Part shown: one piece after another, positions 45,450-53,741 of the stretch
Layout: each line of letters starts with the position of its first letter
Position numbering within the stretch: position 1 is the stretch's first letter
NCBI RefSeq assembly: GCF_009380165.1
Contig: NZ_WHUF01000005.1
Location: 1 to 64,000, forward strand
DNA: 64,000 bases
Direction of reading: 5' to 3'
Origin: Rugamonas rivuli
Lineage (GTDB): Bacteria; Pseudomonadota; Gammaproteobacteria; Burkholderiales; Burkholderiaceae_D
Program-made: the position numbers and the translations under genes
Notes under the pieces: generated by a model
The model's database searches: none
Told to the model about the DNA's origin: nothing
Seen by the model: only the letters and a program-made list of their open reading frames with translations

Positions 45450-47800
45450 GTTGACTGCCCCGTTGTGGGCGCGATTTGCGTGACGTCGGCGAGGAAGTCT
45501 TCGACCGACACCGGCTCCAGACTGAATGTGCCGATACGCTGTTGTTCGATAAACTGGCGGAAGGCCTGGTCGAAACCGGCGCCGCCGAACAGCTCCCAGG
45601 CGCCGTCGCGTTCACGCGGCGGCTGCACCAGTGCTGGCAGCGCGCGCAAGGCTTCCAATGCCGGCTCCGGCAAGGCCTGGCGCAACACGCCTTTGAACTG
45701 GCCAACCCGCTGCGTCATCAGCGACGCCAGCGTGCCCTCGGCAACGATGCGGCCGTCGTCGATGCAGCAGATGCGGTCCATGCCCAGCAGGTCGGATGGC
45801 GCGTGCGAGATCACCAGCAGCGTTATCGGCAAGGTGGCCAGCAGTTCGCGCAGTGCGCGGGCGAACCATTCGTCCAGGCCCAGCGAGGGCTCGTCGAGGA
45901 TGGCCAGTTCCGGCACGTGGGCCAGCGCCATCCACAGCATCAGGCGCTGCTTCTGGCCACGCGACAGCTGCTGCCAGTAGCGGTCGCGCAGTTCGTCCAA
46001 TCCCAGTGCGCGTGTGACTGCGGCCTCGGTGCGGTGGTACATGGCCTGGTGCAGCGCCATCATCTCCCGCACTTTGGTCTGGCCTGGCAAGTCGTAGCCT
46101 TGCAGCAGACCGCCGATGCGCTGGCGTGTGGCCGCGTCACGTGGATCGCCAAGATGCAGTGCGACCGTGCCACGGTCTGGCTGGCGCAGGCCAAGCAGGG
46201 TCTCCATCAGCATGGACTTGCCGCTGCCGTTGCGGCCGATGAAGGCCACGCGCTCGCCACGCCGCACCGTCAGCGCGCCGGGGCGCAGCGTGAAGGATGA
46301 GGACAAGCGGAGCTCAACGCCGCTCAGCTCCAGCAGTATGGGGGCCGGCGCTGCGTCGGGCGCTGGCGCAGCAACCGGCACCGCTGCGGCTACGGTGGCC
46401 TCCTCCGCTGGCGTCTCGATGCCGTACTCCAGCAAGACCTGGCGTGCATGTTCGCGGTAGACCGGATCCAACATCGCCTGCCGCAGCTTGCTCACGCCCA
46501 GATCGCGGTCGCCGCCGTATGCGGGCGGTGCATGCAGTAGCAACGATGCGTGCTGCACCAGCAAATCTGGATCGTCCGGTATCAGCTGAACAGCCTTGTT
46601 GAAAGCCTGGATCGCCTGCTGGCCCGCGCTGGCGACCTTGATGATATTCGGCCGGGCCAGCAATATCATCAGGATCGCATGCGTGCCGCGCCACAGCCAC
46701 AACCGCCCTTGCGGCAAACACTCCGCAGCCTTGAGCAGCAACTCCAGCCGCGCAAGTTCATCAGCCGTCGGCGGCGTCGCAAAATTCACCTGCAACAGCG
46801 CGCGATTGATGCGGGCGCCGAGCAGGCTGTCGAGCAGCGCCGGTTCGGCATAGACATCGTCCGCCTCCAGCGTGGCGATGGCCTCGTCGATGTCCGCCGG
46901 ATTCTTGTTGATCCATCCCGTGAACACGGCCTGGCGCGCGCGCTCGACCAGCGCAGCCTGCGCCGCGCTCGGCCCACCGTTGCGGGCGACGGCGGGAAAA
47001 CTCTGTCCACTGGCCTCTTCCACCAGCCGCACGATCTGCGCTTCCGAACCGGCCCGCGCCACGGCGGCGAACAAGCGCGTGATGCGCCCTGCCCCACCCA
47101 GCGCATAAATCGCCTCCAGCAAATCGGCACCGACGCGGCAGGCCGACTTGTACACCGCCAGATCGCTGTCCACGCTCTCGCCGAACATGCTGTCGGCGCT
47201 GCGGCTCAACAGCGTGCGCATAGCCGGCAGCAGCTCCATATTCGCCGCCGGCAGCGTGGCGCCCGCGTAGCGGCTGGCGAAGAAATGCGCCAGCCCTTCA
47301 TCCAGCAAGCGCACGCCGCAAGTCAGGAAGCAGTGCGCCACTTCATGGAACTGCACCGCGCGCAGATCGTCCGGGTAGCCGGGCGACAGCGTGGACAGGC
47401 GCAGCACAGCCAGTCCAGGGAAACTCTCCATCGTCAGATGCAGGTCGCGGCTCTCCGCGCGGCATTGCAGCAGGATGCACGGCGCGGGCAGCTCCAGGAA
47501 AGCGGCGCAACAGGCGATCGCCTCTTCGAAGTGAGCCTGCAATGCCGGCGCTAGCGGCGCGGCATCCAGCACGAACAGCGAGCCGCTCGCATGCCACGGC
47601 TGCTTGCCCGCCACCATATCGAGCAGCAGCGGATAGGCGTGGAAACGGCCCCTCAGCGCAAACAGCTGGTCCAGCTCCGCCAGCGCGGCATCGCGCTCGC
47701 CCGCCGCCGCATGACGCAGCAGCGCGAACGCGCCCTGCCGCAGACTGGCTCCGGCCACCTGCGGCGTATCGCCCAGCACACGGATGGCATTGTCGTTCAT
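45446..47800 (-). CDS. HExxH metallopeptidase-like domain fused to ABC ATPase
   Basis: The 784-residue protein has an N-terminal domain (about 1-300) with FHEVAH (H152, E153, H156) and a downstream Glu in LLDEGLAHFF (E168). This is the zinc-ligand layout of peptidase-MA-like gluzincins with a shortened loop. A helical TPR-like part (about 345-455) and an Ala/Pro linker (about 467-487) lead to a complete ABC ATPase (488-700): Walker A GRNGSGKS (522-529), signature LSRGQ (612-616), Walker B LAILDEPSLGLD and switch His666. The last 80 residues are unassigned. In an operon lacking a C39 or CaaX protease, this domain is the best candidate leader peptidase, coupled to export through the adjacent ABC-2 permease. 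It could be an inactive scaffold. Confidence 0.85.
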   Translation of the reverse strand: MNDNAIRVLGDTPQVAGASLRQGAFALLRHAAAGERDAALAELDQLFALRGRFHAYPLLLDMVAGKQPWHASGSLFVLDAAPLAPALQAHFEEAIACCAAFLELPAPCILLQCRAESRDLHLTMESFPGLAVLRLSTLSPGYPDDLRAVQFHEVAHCFLTCGVRLLDEGLAHFFASRYAGATLPAANMELLPAMRTLLSRSADSMFGESVDSDLAVYKSACRVGADLLEAIYALGGAGRITRLFAAVARAGSEAQIVRLVEEASGQSFPAVARNGGPSAAQAALVERARQAVFTGWINKNPADIDEAIATLEADDVYAEPALLDSLLGARINRALLQVNFATPPTADELARLELLLKAAECLPQGRLWLWRGTHAILMILLARPNIIKVASAGQQAIQAFNKAVQLIPDDPDLLVQHASLLLHAPPAYGGDRDLGVSKLRQAMLDPVYREHARQVLLEYGIETPAEEATVAAAVPVAAPAPDAAPAPILLELSGVELRLSSSFTLRPGALTVRRGERVAFIGRNGSGKSMLMETLLGLRQPDRGTVALHLGDPRDAATRQRIGGLLQGYDLPGQTKVREMMALHQAMYHRTEAAVTRALGLDELRDRYWQQLSRGQKQRLMLWMALAHVPELAILDEPSLGLDEWFARALRELLATLPITLLVISHAPSDLLGMDRICCIDDGRIVAEGTLASLMTQRVGQFKGVLRQALPEPALEALRALPALVQPPRERDGAWELFGGAGFDQAFRQFIEQQRIGTFSLEPVSVEDFLADVTQIAPTTGQST

Positions 47801-48645
47801 GGCGCGGCGGTCTCCGGCTGCGCCTCGCGGCCCAGCAGCATGACCGACACCACGGTCTCGGTCACGCCATCGATATCGAGCAGCGCAGCCAGTTCATCGT
47901 CGTAGTAGGCGCCGTAGACCAGCGATCCCATGCCCAGCCCCTGCGCCGCCAGGCACAGGTTCTGCGAGGCGTGGCCCGCTTCGAGCAGCGCCATGCGATA
48001 GCCGCGTGGCCCGTATTTGGCGGTGGCGCGTTGCGGCACGCTAGTCATCACGCACACCAGCGGCGCCTTGATGGACTGCTCTCCGCCGCGCACCTCGGCG
48101 CTGCCGAAAGCGTCGCCGTCCTGCTGCCTCAACACCCGCAGGCAGTGCTCGCGTGCGTCGTAGTGCGCGATGCACGGCTCAACGCCTTCGACCTGGTTCA
48201 GGAAGAAGTAAAACTCGGTCGGATACAGGCCGCCCGGCGACGGATAGGCGCGGAACGCCAGCTTGACGTGCGGCGCGGCGTCGCTGCTGCGGTAGCGGTT
48301 CACGCGCAGCGCGTGGTGCAGCAGGCTGGAGACTTCGCGCAGGCTGAGTGCCGGCGCGAAGCCGCGTGCGCTGGTGCGGCCGGCCATCGCAGCCGCCAGC
48401 TCGCCCAGCGCCAGGTCAGGCTCCGGCAAGGCTATCTTCGGGCAGGATGCGAACACGTTGTAGCCGGCCGCGCCGCGCGCGATGAAAGCCGGATGGCGCA
48501 GGTAGCGGACGATGTTCTTGACCTGACCCGCCAACGTGGCGCGATGGAACTTGGTCTGCTCGTGCAGAATCTCGGCCGGATCGTCGATGTCGAAATCGCC
48601 CGCCATGGCCTGCGGCGGCAGCAGTTCTTGCAAACTATGGTTCAT
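47797..48645 (-). CDS. SagB-type azoline dehydrogenase (FMN nitroreductase family)
   Basis: The 282-residue protein matches the SagB/ThcOx family: SARGFAPALSLREVSSLLHHAL near residue 92, YPSPGGLYPTEFYFF (FMN/substrate region) and EAGHASQNLCLAAQGLGMGSLVYGAYYDDEL. It oxidises thiazolines or oxazolines to thiazoles or oxazoles with FMN. A shortened N-terminus relative to SagB is typical of single-domain forms. It lies between the YcaO and the peptidase-ABC genes, overlapping the latter by ATGA. Confidence 0.93.
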   Translation of the reverse strand: MNHSLQELLPPQAMAGDFDIDDPAEILHEQTKFHRATLAGQVKNIVRYLRHPAFIARGAAGYNVFASCPKIALPEPDLALGELAAAMAGRTSARGFAPALSLREVSSLLHHALRVNRYRSSDAAPHVKLAFRAYPSPGGLYPTEFYFFLNQVEGVEPCIAHYDAREHCLRVLRQQDGDAFGSAEVRGGEQSIKAPLVCVMTSVPQRATAKYGPRGYRMALLEAGHASQNLCLAAQGLGMGSLVYGAYYDDELAALLDIDGVTETVVSVMLLGREAQPETAAP

Positions 48646-48657
48646 GTGAGGTCCGCA

Positions 48658-49989
48658 TCAAGGGAATGGGTGAGGATCGGTATTCGGCGGCGGCACCTCG
48701 GCCAGGCCCCAGTGGCGGGCGATCTGGAGCAGGCGGCGTTCGTCGCGGCTCAACATGCCGTCGCCGAACAGCAGCGGATGCAGGCCGGGGATCAGCGAGC
48801 GCACTACGCAGAAACCCAGGCTGGCGATATCCTCCGAGGTGACGTCGACCGCCAGCGCCGGCAGGCCCATGGCGCGCAAACGCGCCAGCAGATCGTCCAG
48901 CGTGGCCAGTTGGTGCAGCGATGCGTCGCCGCTGTCGATGGTCTCCGCGTTCTCGAACAGGAAGTCCATCATCTGCTGGCGCGACGGCTCCAGGAAGTAG
49001 GCGAAGTGGTCGCCCGGATTGCGGATGGCGCTGCGCTCGGGCAGCGGCGTACCCGCGCCGAGGATGGAACTCGCCCAGCAATAGCCGTGCAGCGCTTCGA
49101 TCACCGCCTTGTTGATCGCCTGGCCCACGCCCAGCTGCGCGCTCGCGCCCAGCGACATGGTGCCGTCGTTGCGGCTGCGCGCAAGGCACAGCACAACCGG
49201 CAGGCCGACATCGGTGGTGATGTCCCACAGCCGCACGTCCAGCGACGGATGGTCCAGCGCACGCTGCACGCCGGGCAGCAAGGCCGCACGCGCCGATGCG
49301 CCCACTTCCAGGCGGCGCGGCGCATAGCGCATCTGCCACATGGCCGCGAAGGCATCGCGCTCGACCACTTCGCACAAGCCGCTCAGGATGGCGCGCTGTT
49401 CGTCCATGCCGCACGCCAGTCCGGTCGACGAGGATTGGAACACGATCTCGCGCTGGTTCTTCACCTGCATGCCGAGATAGACCATCTGCGCCGGCACATA
49501 GCACTCGCGCTCCGGGTCGCACAGATCCGTCGCACGCGCCCAGGCGCGGGTGACGTCGGCATCCGGCGCTGAAAATTCAAAGCCCTCAGCCGCGTACTGC
49601 TCGGGCGAGAACAGCACGAACCGCTCCAGCCCCACCGCCGCCGCGCCCAATTCGGCCTGGCTGGCGTAGTGCAGCTGGTCGTCGAAATGCACGGCGGCCG
49701 AATAGCGCTCGATCGCCTCGCCGAACGCCGCCCACAGGGCCGAGGTGCGGTCGAAGGCGGCGCCGGAACCGGCCAGGCTGGCGCGGTCGCTGGTCGGGTT
49801 GTTCGGCTTGGCGCGTGAGGGGTCGATCATCATCGCCTTGACGTCGACCATCAGGGCGTTGAACACGAACAGGCCGCGCGCATCGGGATGCTCGGTCTCT
49901 TCCAGCAAGGTGGTGATGATGCCGTGGCGGCGGTGCACCAGGGCTTCATGAATCAGCGCCAGGCGCGCTGCGTCGGATAGGCGTTCCAT
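48658..49989 (-). CDS. YcaO cyclodehydratase (TOMM D protein, SagD-like)
   Basis: The 443-residue protein has the ATP-binding YcaO motifs (SALWAAFGEAIERYSA, about 95; LSGLCEVVERDAFAAMW, about 215) and ends in PHPFP, the PxPxP tail needed for cyclodehydratase activity in azole-forming YcaO enzymes. It phosphorylates the peptide backbone to turn Cys/Ser/Thr into azolines. Partner C protein and precursor are encoded just upstream, so this is a split C/D pair as in streptolysin S. ATG 49989 lies 4 bases after the C protein stop. Confidence 0.95.
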   Translation of the reverse strand: MERLSDAARLALIHEALVHRRHGIITTLLEETEHPDARGLFVFNALMVDVKAMMIDPSRAKPNNPTSDRASLAGSGAAFDRTSALWAAFGEAIERYSAAVHFDDQLHYASQAELGAAAVGLERFVLFSPEQYAAEGFEFSAPDADVTRAWARATDLCDPERECYVPAQMVYLGMQVKNQREIVFQSSSTGLACGMDEQRAILSGLCEVVERDAFAAMWQMRYAPRRLEVGASARAALLPGVQRALDHPSLDVRLWDITTDVGLPVVLCLARSRNDGTMSLGASAQLGVGQAINKAVIEALHGYCWASSILGAGTPLPERSAIRNPGDHFAYFLEPSRQQMMDFLFENAETIDSGDASLHQLATLDDLLARLRAMGLPALAVDVTSEDIASLGFCVVRSLIPGLHPLLFGDGMLSRDERRLLQIARHWGLAEVPPPNTDPHPFP

Positions 49990-49992
49990 GGC

Positions 49993-50967
49993 TTAAGCCC
50001 GGCGACGCAGCAGCGACTGCTGGAACACGGTGCCGACCGGCCGCGCCGTGCTGGCATTGCCGCAACAAGCGCAACGCGGCAGGCGCAGCACGCGGCTGCG
50101 ATGCGTCTCGCCGGTCAGGCTGTCGATCTCGCTGAACACGCTGTGCTGCAGGTTGTCCAGCGTGCCGCTCAGGTATTGCAGCGCCAACCGCGACGCCTCG
50201 GCCACGCCGAACTGGATCGCCAGCCTGCTAGGCAGCGCGTGGTACAGGATGTTTTCCGGCTTGCTACGCACGTCGAATTCGGCGACGAACTTGCGCGTGC
50301 TGCGCACACGGTGGAAATAGCATTCGTAGCAGGCGGTCGCCTTCGGCATCACCATCGGGCCGCACTGCACGGTGCTCCAGTCTATGCCCAGATACAGGCT
50401 GGCCAGGCCGCGCTCGACCGCCTTGGCGTTCATCGCGCGGAAGGTGGCGAAATCCTCGAAGTCGGAACACACCAGCAGCAGCGCGCGTTTGTCTCCAGTT
50501 TCCGGCAGCGCGCCGTCGCGGCTTACGCGTTGCAGCGGCACGTTCATCTGCGCCATGGACTCGGCCAGCGCATCGGCGCAAGCGCCCTCGCCGGCCAGCA
50601 CCAGCAGCCAGTTGGCGCGGTCGTAGGCGGCCAGCTGGTCACGCGGGATCAGCGCATCGAGTTCGCGCCGGTGCTGCAGATGCTGATGGGTGGCGTCGCC
50701 GCCGGCGCGGGCGTCGTCGCGCACCAGCACCCGGGTGTTGACCAGCGCCGTTACGGCCGCCTCGATCGCCTCGGGCGGAAAGCTGTCGGCCATGGACTCC
50801 GTCAGTGCGGAGAGCTGCACGCCCTTCCCGGCCTGGTCCAGTATGGTCTTGAGCATGCCGACCTTGTCTTCGACCGTGAAGCGGCGGCCGACCACGGACA
50901 TGGCGATCTTGTCGTCGCCCAGCGTGGTGATTTCCGCCAGCGGCGAAACGTAAAGTGATTCATTCAT
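49993..50967 (-). CDS. TOMM leader-binding C protein (E1-like/RRE, SagC-like)
   Basis: The 324-residue protein has an N-terminal winged-helix RRE-like part (about 1-85) for leader binding and a degenerate E1/ThiF-like fold. The zinc tetrad is two CxxC pairs: CYEC (213/216) and CACC (299/302). This is the layout of Ocin-ThiF-like C proteins that present the precursor to YcaO. It lacks a GxGxxG ATP site, as expected for C proteins. A 91-base gap with a hairpin separates it from the precursor gene. Confidence 0.9.
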   Translation of the reverse strand: MNESLYVSPLAEITTLGDDKIAMSVVGRRFTVEDKVGMLKTILDQAGKGVQLSALTESMADSFPPEAIEAAVTALVNTRVLVRDDARAGGDATHQHLQHRRELDALIPRDQLAAYDRANWLLVLAGEGACADALAESMAQMNVPLQRVSRDGALPETGDKRALLLVCSDFEDFATFRAMNAKAVERGLASLYLGIDWSTVQCGPMVMPKATACYECYFHRVRSTRKFVAEFDVRSKPENILYHALPSRLAIQFGVAEASRLALQYLSGTLDNLQHSVFSEIDSLTGETHRSRVLRLPRCACCGNASTARPVGTVFQQSLLRRRA

Positions 50968-51014
50968 TGGGAATACCTATTCGTCAGAACATTCATCCGG
51001 CGCACCTGCGGAAA

Positions 51015-51045
51015 GGCGGGACGACGGCAGCGCCGCCATCCCGCC
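51015..51045 (-). terminator. Hairpin between precursor and enzyme genes (partial terminator)
   Basis: GGCGGGA and TCCCGCC close a stem that extends inwards (TGGCGGC/GCCGTCG with G-U pairs) to about 14 bp with a GCT loop. On the transcript it is followed only by a short UUU. It lies 14 bases after the precursor stop. Such leaky terminators let RiPP precursors be made in excess over the modification enzymes. Confidence 0.6.
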
Positions 51046-51058
51046 CACCAGCTGGCAA

Positions 51059-51196
51059 TTAGCAGCAGCAGGAGCAGGAGCAGGTGCAGCACGAAACGCT
51101 GACATCAGCCAGAGCGCCGCTCATGTCGTCTTGCAGGTATTCCGATTCGGTCGAATCGGTAATCGAGATGAAGGTCGTGTCGATCAGGATTTCCAT
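51059..51196 (-). CDS. TOMM precursor peptide (Cys-rich core)
   Basis: This 45-residue ORF has an acidic leader (starting MEILIDTTFISITDSTESEY; about ten Asp/Glu in 35 residues) and the core CCTCSCSCCC (36-45): seven Cys, two Ser and one Thr, with no residue that cannot be cyclised. DVSVS precedes it, and a GA pair (27-28, in SGALADVS) could mark leader cleavage. A ribosome site AGGAAAAAG sits before ATG 51196. The gene is the first of the operon, directly upstream of the C protein, YcaO and SagB genes. Up to ten contiguous azol(in)es are possible. The core recalls streptolysin-S-like peptides but is much shorter, with no tail. Confidence 0.92.
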   Translation of the reverse strand: MEILIDTTFISITDSTESEYLQDDMSGALADVSVSCCTCSCSCCC

Positions 51197-51354
51197 TTCT
51201 TTTTCCTATTTTAGAAGTGAATGAAAGGCGGCCCTACATGCGTTTTACGCATAAGAAAGCGCCGAAATCGAGATTAGCACGCTGCTATTGCCGCACGGTA
51301 AGCTTTAGCATTAAATACAACGATACTAGAACAATAACTCTAATTCATCCAAAT

Positions 51355-52233
51355 TCATTTGACATGGGCGCGCATCAGACGCGTGCCGCCGCCCAGCTGC
51401 AGGCCGTCGTTGCGGCTTGCAAGATAGCGGGCACGCAGCTGGTCGGCGCCATGGTCGGACACGTCGCCGAAGCCCAGCGCGCGCAATTCGCAGGCCAGCA
51501 CTTCGGGGGCGAAGAAGGAAATCCACGGTTCGCCCTCGGCCTCGTACTTCTTGGCGAAGTAGGCCATGCCCATGCGTTCCATCGGATTGAGCAGCTCGGG
51601 CACCACGCCATAGTCGAACACGATGCCGCTGCCGGACGGCAGGCCGGCGACGAAGGCCAGCGTGTCGAACACGGCGTCATTGGTCAGATACAGGGTCACG
51701 CCCAGCCAGGAGAAGAACACCGGCTCATCCAGCTTGCAGCCGGCCGCCGTCAACTTGTCGGCCAGGTCGTCGCGCTCGAAATCGACCGGCACGTACTTCA
51801 GCGACGCCGGCGCGGCCACGCGGGCCTGCTCCAGCAAGCCGCGCTTCCAGCGCTGGGTGGCGGGATGGTCGACCTCGAACACGCTCAGGCCGGGCGCGGG
51901 ATCGCGGTAGGCGTAGCTGTCCAGGCCCGCGCCCAGCACGACGTACTGGCGCACGCCGCGTTCCAGCGCTGCCGCCAGTTCATCCTCGGCGAAGCGGCTG
52001 CGCACCGCCATCGCAGCGCGCAGCACGCGCATGATGCCGGTGTCGAATTTTTCCGGCGTGCTGCGCACCGTCTCCGCGTGCTCCGGGCCGAGGACGGCCA
52101 GCGCCAGCGGATCGTCGAACACCAGCGGCTGGTCGATCAACTGATGGGCGGCGCGCAGCATCGCCACCGACAATGCGCTGCGGCTGGCCACGCCCTGCCG
52201 CAACAAACCCTCGCCGCGTAAGCCCTGCTTCAT
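51355..52233 (-). CDS. Class I SAM-dependent methyltransferase (TIGR00027/LCMT-like)
   Basis: The 292-residue protein matches the leucine-carboxyl-methyltransferase-like family: SALSVAMLRAAHQLIDQPLVFDDPLALAVLG, RQYVVLGAGLDSYAYR (SAM-binding GxGxD) and FEVDHPATQ. These enzymes methylate carboxyl or hydroxyl groups of small molecules. It overlaps the LldD-like gene by one base (TGATG), so that pair is coupled. It ends 158 bases upstream of the TOMM precursor on the same strand, so co-transcription with the cluster and peptide O- or N-methylation are possible but unproven. Confidence 0.87.
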   Translation of the reverse strand: MKQGLRGEGLLRQGVASRSALSVAMLRAAHQLIDQPLVFDDPLALAVLGPEHAETVRSTPEKFDTGIMRVLRAAMAVRSRFAEDELAAALERGVRQYVVLGAGLDSYAYRDPAPGLSVFEVDHPATQRWKRGLLEQARVAAPASLKYVPVDFERDDLADKLTAAGCKLDEPVFFSWLGVTLYLTNDAVFDTLAFVAGLPSGSGIVFDYGVVPELLNPMERMGMAYFAKKYEAEGEPWISFFAPEVLACELRALGFGDVSDHGADQLRARYLASRNDGLQLGGGTRLMRAHVK

Positions 52234-53378
52234 CAGTAGCTACCCGGCAGCAGGATGTTTTTATCGACCTTGGTGACATCGCGCAGGCCGCAGAAAGCCA
52301 TCGTCAGATCGAGCTCGTTGCGGATGATGTCCAGGCATTTGCTGACGCCCTCTTCGCCCATCGCGCCCAGGCCGTACAGGAAAGGCCGGCCGATGTAGAC
52401 GCCCTTGGCGCCCAGCGCCAGCGCCTTGATCACGTCCTGGCCGGAGCGGATGCCGCCGTCCATATGCACTTCGATCTGCTTGCCGACGACATCGACGATG
52501 CCGGGCAGCGCGCCGATCGACGACTGCGCGCCATCGAGCTGGCGGCCGCCGTGGTTGGAGACGATCAGCGCATCGGCGCCGCTCTCCACCGCCAGCCGCG
52601 CATCTTCCGCGTCCATGATGCCTTTGATGATCAGCTTGCCACCCCAGCGCTGCTTGATCCACTCGACGTCCTTCCACGACAGGCTCAGGTCGAACTGCTG
52701 GCTGGTCCACGACGACAGCGACGACATGTCCGACACCGACGACGCATGGCCGACGATATTGCCGAAGCTGCGGCGCTTCGTGCCCAGCATGCCCATCACC
52801 CAGCGCGGCTTGGTCGCCATGTTGACGATGTTGGCGATGGTCAGTTTGGGCGGCGCCGACAGGCCGTTGCGCAAGTCCTTGTGGCGCTGGCCCAGCACCT
52901 GCAAATCCAGCGTCAGCACCAGCGCCGAGCAGCGCGCGGCCTTGGCGCGGTCGATCAGGCGGTTGATGAATTCGCGGTCCTTCATCACGTACAGCTGGAA
53001 CCAGAAAGGCTTGCTGGTATTGGCGGCGATGTCTTCGATCGAGCAGATGCTCATGGTCGACAGGGTGAACGGCACGCCGAATTTTTCGGCGGCCTTGGCG
53101 GCGAGGATCTCGCCGTCGGCGTGCTGCATGCCGGTCAGGCCGGTGGGCGCCAGCGCCACGGGCATCGCCACGTCCTGGCCGACCATGGTGCTCTTCAGCG
53201 AGCGGTTCTCCAGGTTGACGGCCACGCGCTGGCGGAATTTGATGGTCTGGAAATCGTCGACGTTGGCGCGGTACGTCGACTCGGTCCAAGAGCCGGCATC
53301 AGCATAGTCGTAGAACATGCGCGGCACGCGCTTCTGGGCCAAGACACGCAGGTCTTCAACGGTAGTGATGATGGTCAT
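52233..53378 (-). CDS. FMN-dependent alpha-hydroxy-acid dehydrogenase (LldD family)
   Basis: The 381-residue TIM-barrel flavoprotein has the family motifs PRMFYDYADAGSWTE, LAPTGLTGMQHADGE, QLYVMKDREF, IIKGIMDAEDA (FMN Lys), the active-site SNHGGRQLDG (His-Gly-Gly-Arg) and MDGGIRSGQDVIKALALGA. It oxidises L-lactate or another 2-hydroxy acid to the keto acid. Length and motifs are complete. Its promoter side faces the small gene at 53462. Confidence 0.93.
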   Translation of the reverse strand: MTIITTVEDLRVLAQKRVPRMFYDYADAGSWTESTYRANVDDFQTIKFRQRVAVNLENRSLKSTMVGQDVAMPVALAPTGLTGMQHADGEILAAKAAEKFGVPFTLSTMSICSIEDIAANTSKPFWFQLYVMKDREFINRLIDRAKAARCSALVLTLDLQVLGQRHKDLRNGLSAPPKLTIANIVNMATKPRWVMGMLGTKRRSFGNIVGHASSVSDMSSLSSWTSQQFDLSLSWKDVEWIKQRWGGKLIIKGIMDAEDARLAVESGADALIVSNHGGRQLDGAQSSIGALPGIVDVVGKQIEVHMDGGIRSGQDVIKALALGAKGVYIGRPFLYGLGAMGEEGVSKCLDIIRNELDLTMAFCGLRDVTKVDKNILLPGSY

Positions 53379-53461
53379 GCACGCTCCTCCGGGACGATGA
53401 TCGGATAATCATCGCACGAGGCCCGTGTATCATGGAAGCACTATCAAAGAAGGGATGATTT

Positions 53462-53665
53462 TTGAAAGCTAAATCCAACGCCCTGCTGACGCTGATCGCC
53501 GCCGCGGCCATCGGCATCATCGGCTACCGCAATCTGAGCCGGCAGGCCGTGCCCATGCAGGTCAGCGCCGCACACTGCACCACGGACGCCATCCGCAGCG
53601 TCAGCGACGCGACCACGCGCGCCATCCTATCGGCGCAATGCGCTCAGGCCGCCGAAAAAAAATAA
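53462..53665 (+). CDS. Small membrane-anchored protein, unknown
   Basis: The 67-residue frame starts at TTG 53462, with AAGAAGGGA upstream and no in-frame ATG. It has one hydrophobic segment (ALLTLIAAAAIGIIGY), followed by a soluble part with two Cys. It might be a small inner-membrane or exported protein. There is no family match that I recognise; the unusual start lowers confidence. Confidence 0.5.
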   Translation: MKAKSNALLTLIAAAAIGIIGYRNLSRQAVPMQVSAAHCTTDAIRSVSDATTRAILSAQCAQAAEKK

Positions 53666-53741
53666 TGATTTGATATTAATGTAAGTTGCAATATACACAA
53701 TATTAATATTAAACTAGGACTCCTTCAGATTCGGAGTTCCC

